A DNA stretch of 5,357 bases from Bacteroidales bacterium (lineage in GTDB: Bacteria > Bacteroidota > Bacteroidia > Bacteroidales > UBA932): positions 1 to 5,357 of the forward strand of contig JAGAAF010000014.1 of assembly GCA_017615435.1 (NCBI GenBank), in the 5' to 3' direction. Position numbers and translations under genes: made by a program. Positions 5,107 through 5,357 of the stretch are shown in pieces (within the stretch, counting starts at the first letter, position 1; every line of letters begins with the position of its first letter). Under the pieces are notes generated by a model. That model saw only the letters and a list, made by a program, of their open reading frames with translations. It had not been told where the DNA came from and did not search any database.

Positions 5107-5259
5107 CCGCCAGTTGCCCCTGGCGGAACTCCAGTCGCTGCGCTCCTTCCGGCCCCTCCCATCGTTATCTTCGTCCCGCTGCGCGGAACTCGCTTCCGAC
5201 GGGCCCCTCCCCCTGCCCCTGTCCGGGGGTGGACAGGTCCGCCAGGGGCTAACTGGCGG
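5107..5259. repeat. Paired GC-rich stem-loops in inverted orientation, with internal direct repeats
   Basis: Stem-loop 1 is CCGCCAG (5107-5113) with CTGGCGG (5120-5126). Stem-loop 2 is CCGCCAG (5239-5245) with CTGGCGG (5253-5259). The whole second unit, loop included, is the reverse complement of the first apart from one extra T, so the two bound a 112-nt interior as inverted ends. Just inside the second is CCTGTCC (5218-5224) with GGACAGG (5231-5237), a perfect 7-bp stem with a 6-nt loop. The interior holds two diverged direct copies of a module: GCGGAACTC, then CTTCCG, then CCCCTCCC (5123-5160 and 5183-5211), with CGCTGCGC at 5136-5143 and 5177-5184. This looks like a non-coding intergenic repeat or a degraded small element. 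Confidence 0.65.
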
Positions 5260-5357
5260 TCCGCTGCGAATAAGCGCGCGCTCGCACACACGGGCACGAT
5301 TGTTGCAGCGAATCGCAGGACTTTTTAGTGTATTATATGATCATTTTAGCAAGTATG

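Larger units (their letters stand above)
4924..5357. other. Long non-coding region upstream of lgt
   Basis: No credible gene is seen in these 434 bases. Several frames stay open on both strands, but only because the DNA is GC-rich; their translations are proline-, glycine- and arginine-rich with no recognisable domain. About 4954-5260 is filled with the inverted repeats listed separately, and its plus strand is C-rich from 5145 to 5225. From about 5300 the composition turns A/T-rich, like a promoter region. The last three bases of the window are ATG, which could start a plus-strand gene beyond the edge, but I see no exact TAnnTTTG box before it. Confidence 0.7.

Noticed and set aside
4897..5289. 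Longer lgt start giving a 427-residue protein
   Set aside because: The extension is arginine/proline/glycine-rich low complexity, crosses an exact promoter box and the inverted-repeat element, and Lgt proteins start close to the AIHWNIDP segment.
4924..5328. Open frames on both strands across the repeat region (up to 134 residues)
   Set aside because: The DNA is GC-rich and repetitive, the translations have no domain or sensible composition, and the frames read through perfect inverted repeats.
5355..5357. Start codon of a plus-strand gene at the window end
   Set aside because: Only the ATG itself is visible. The A/T-rich sequence before it is suggestive, but there is no exact promoter box and no coding sequence to judge.

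Overview
The window looks like chromosomal DNA from a fairly GC-rich member of the Bacteroidota, probably order Bacteroidales. Four things point there: exact TAnnTTTG promoter boxes of the Bacteroidetes primary sigma factor in front of three genes, no clear Shine-Dalgarno sites, two secreted DUF4252-type proteins beside an ECF sigma factor, and pgk and lgt proteins with features I associate with that phylum. I cannot assign a genus from sequence alone.

Layout, left to right. Positions 1-521 (minus) hold the first 173 codons of a class I SAM-dependent methyltransferase that runs off the window. A 66-bp divergent promoter region separates it from pgk (588-1841, plus), a complete phosphoglycerate kinase. 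A convergent intergenic region (1842-1990) carries hairpins that can end transcription from both sides. Next, on the minus strand, is a tightly packed four-gene operon (3846 down to 1991): secreted DUF4252 protein A, ECF sigma factor, single-pass membrane protein (presumed anti-sigma factor), and secreted DUF4252 protein B. The joints are ATGA overlaps, ATGA overlaps and a 1-nt gap. Upstream of the operon are an ECF-like promoter candidate and, further out, the terminator of lgt. lgt (4006-4896, minus) encodes the prolipoprotein diacylglyceryl transferase. The last ~430 bp (4924-5357) hold no credible gene but are dense in inverted repeats, including a 98-100-nt element built from four copies of a GCACAAGGT core that can fold in two mutually exclusive ways.

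How the genes work together: pgk and lgt are housekeeping genes (glycolysis; lipoprotein maturation) and the methyltransferase probably modifies RNA. The likely accessory system is the sigma operon. A membrane protein whose cytoplasmic arm could hold the sigma factor, flanked by two exported proteins of related fold, suggests envelope sensing with autoregulation. The two most interesting parts are this operon with its own promoter candidate and the nested inverted-repeat element upstream of lgt.
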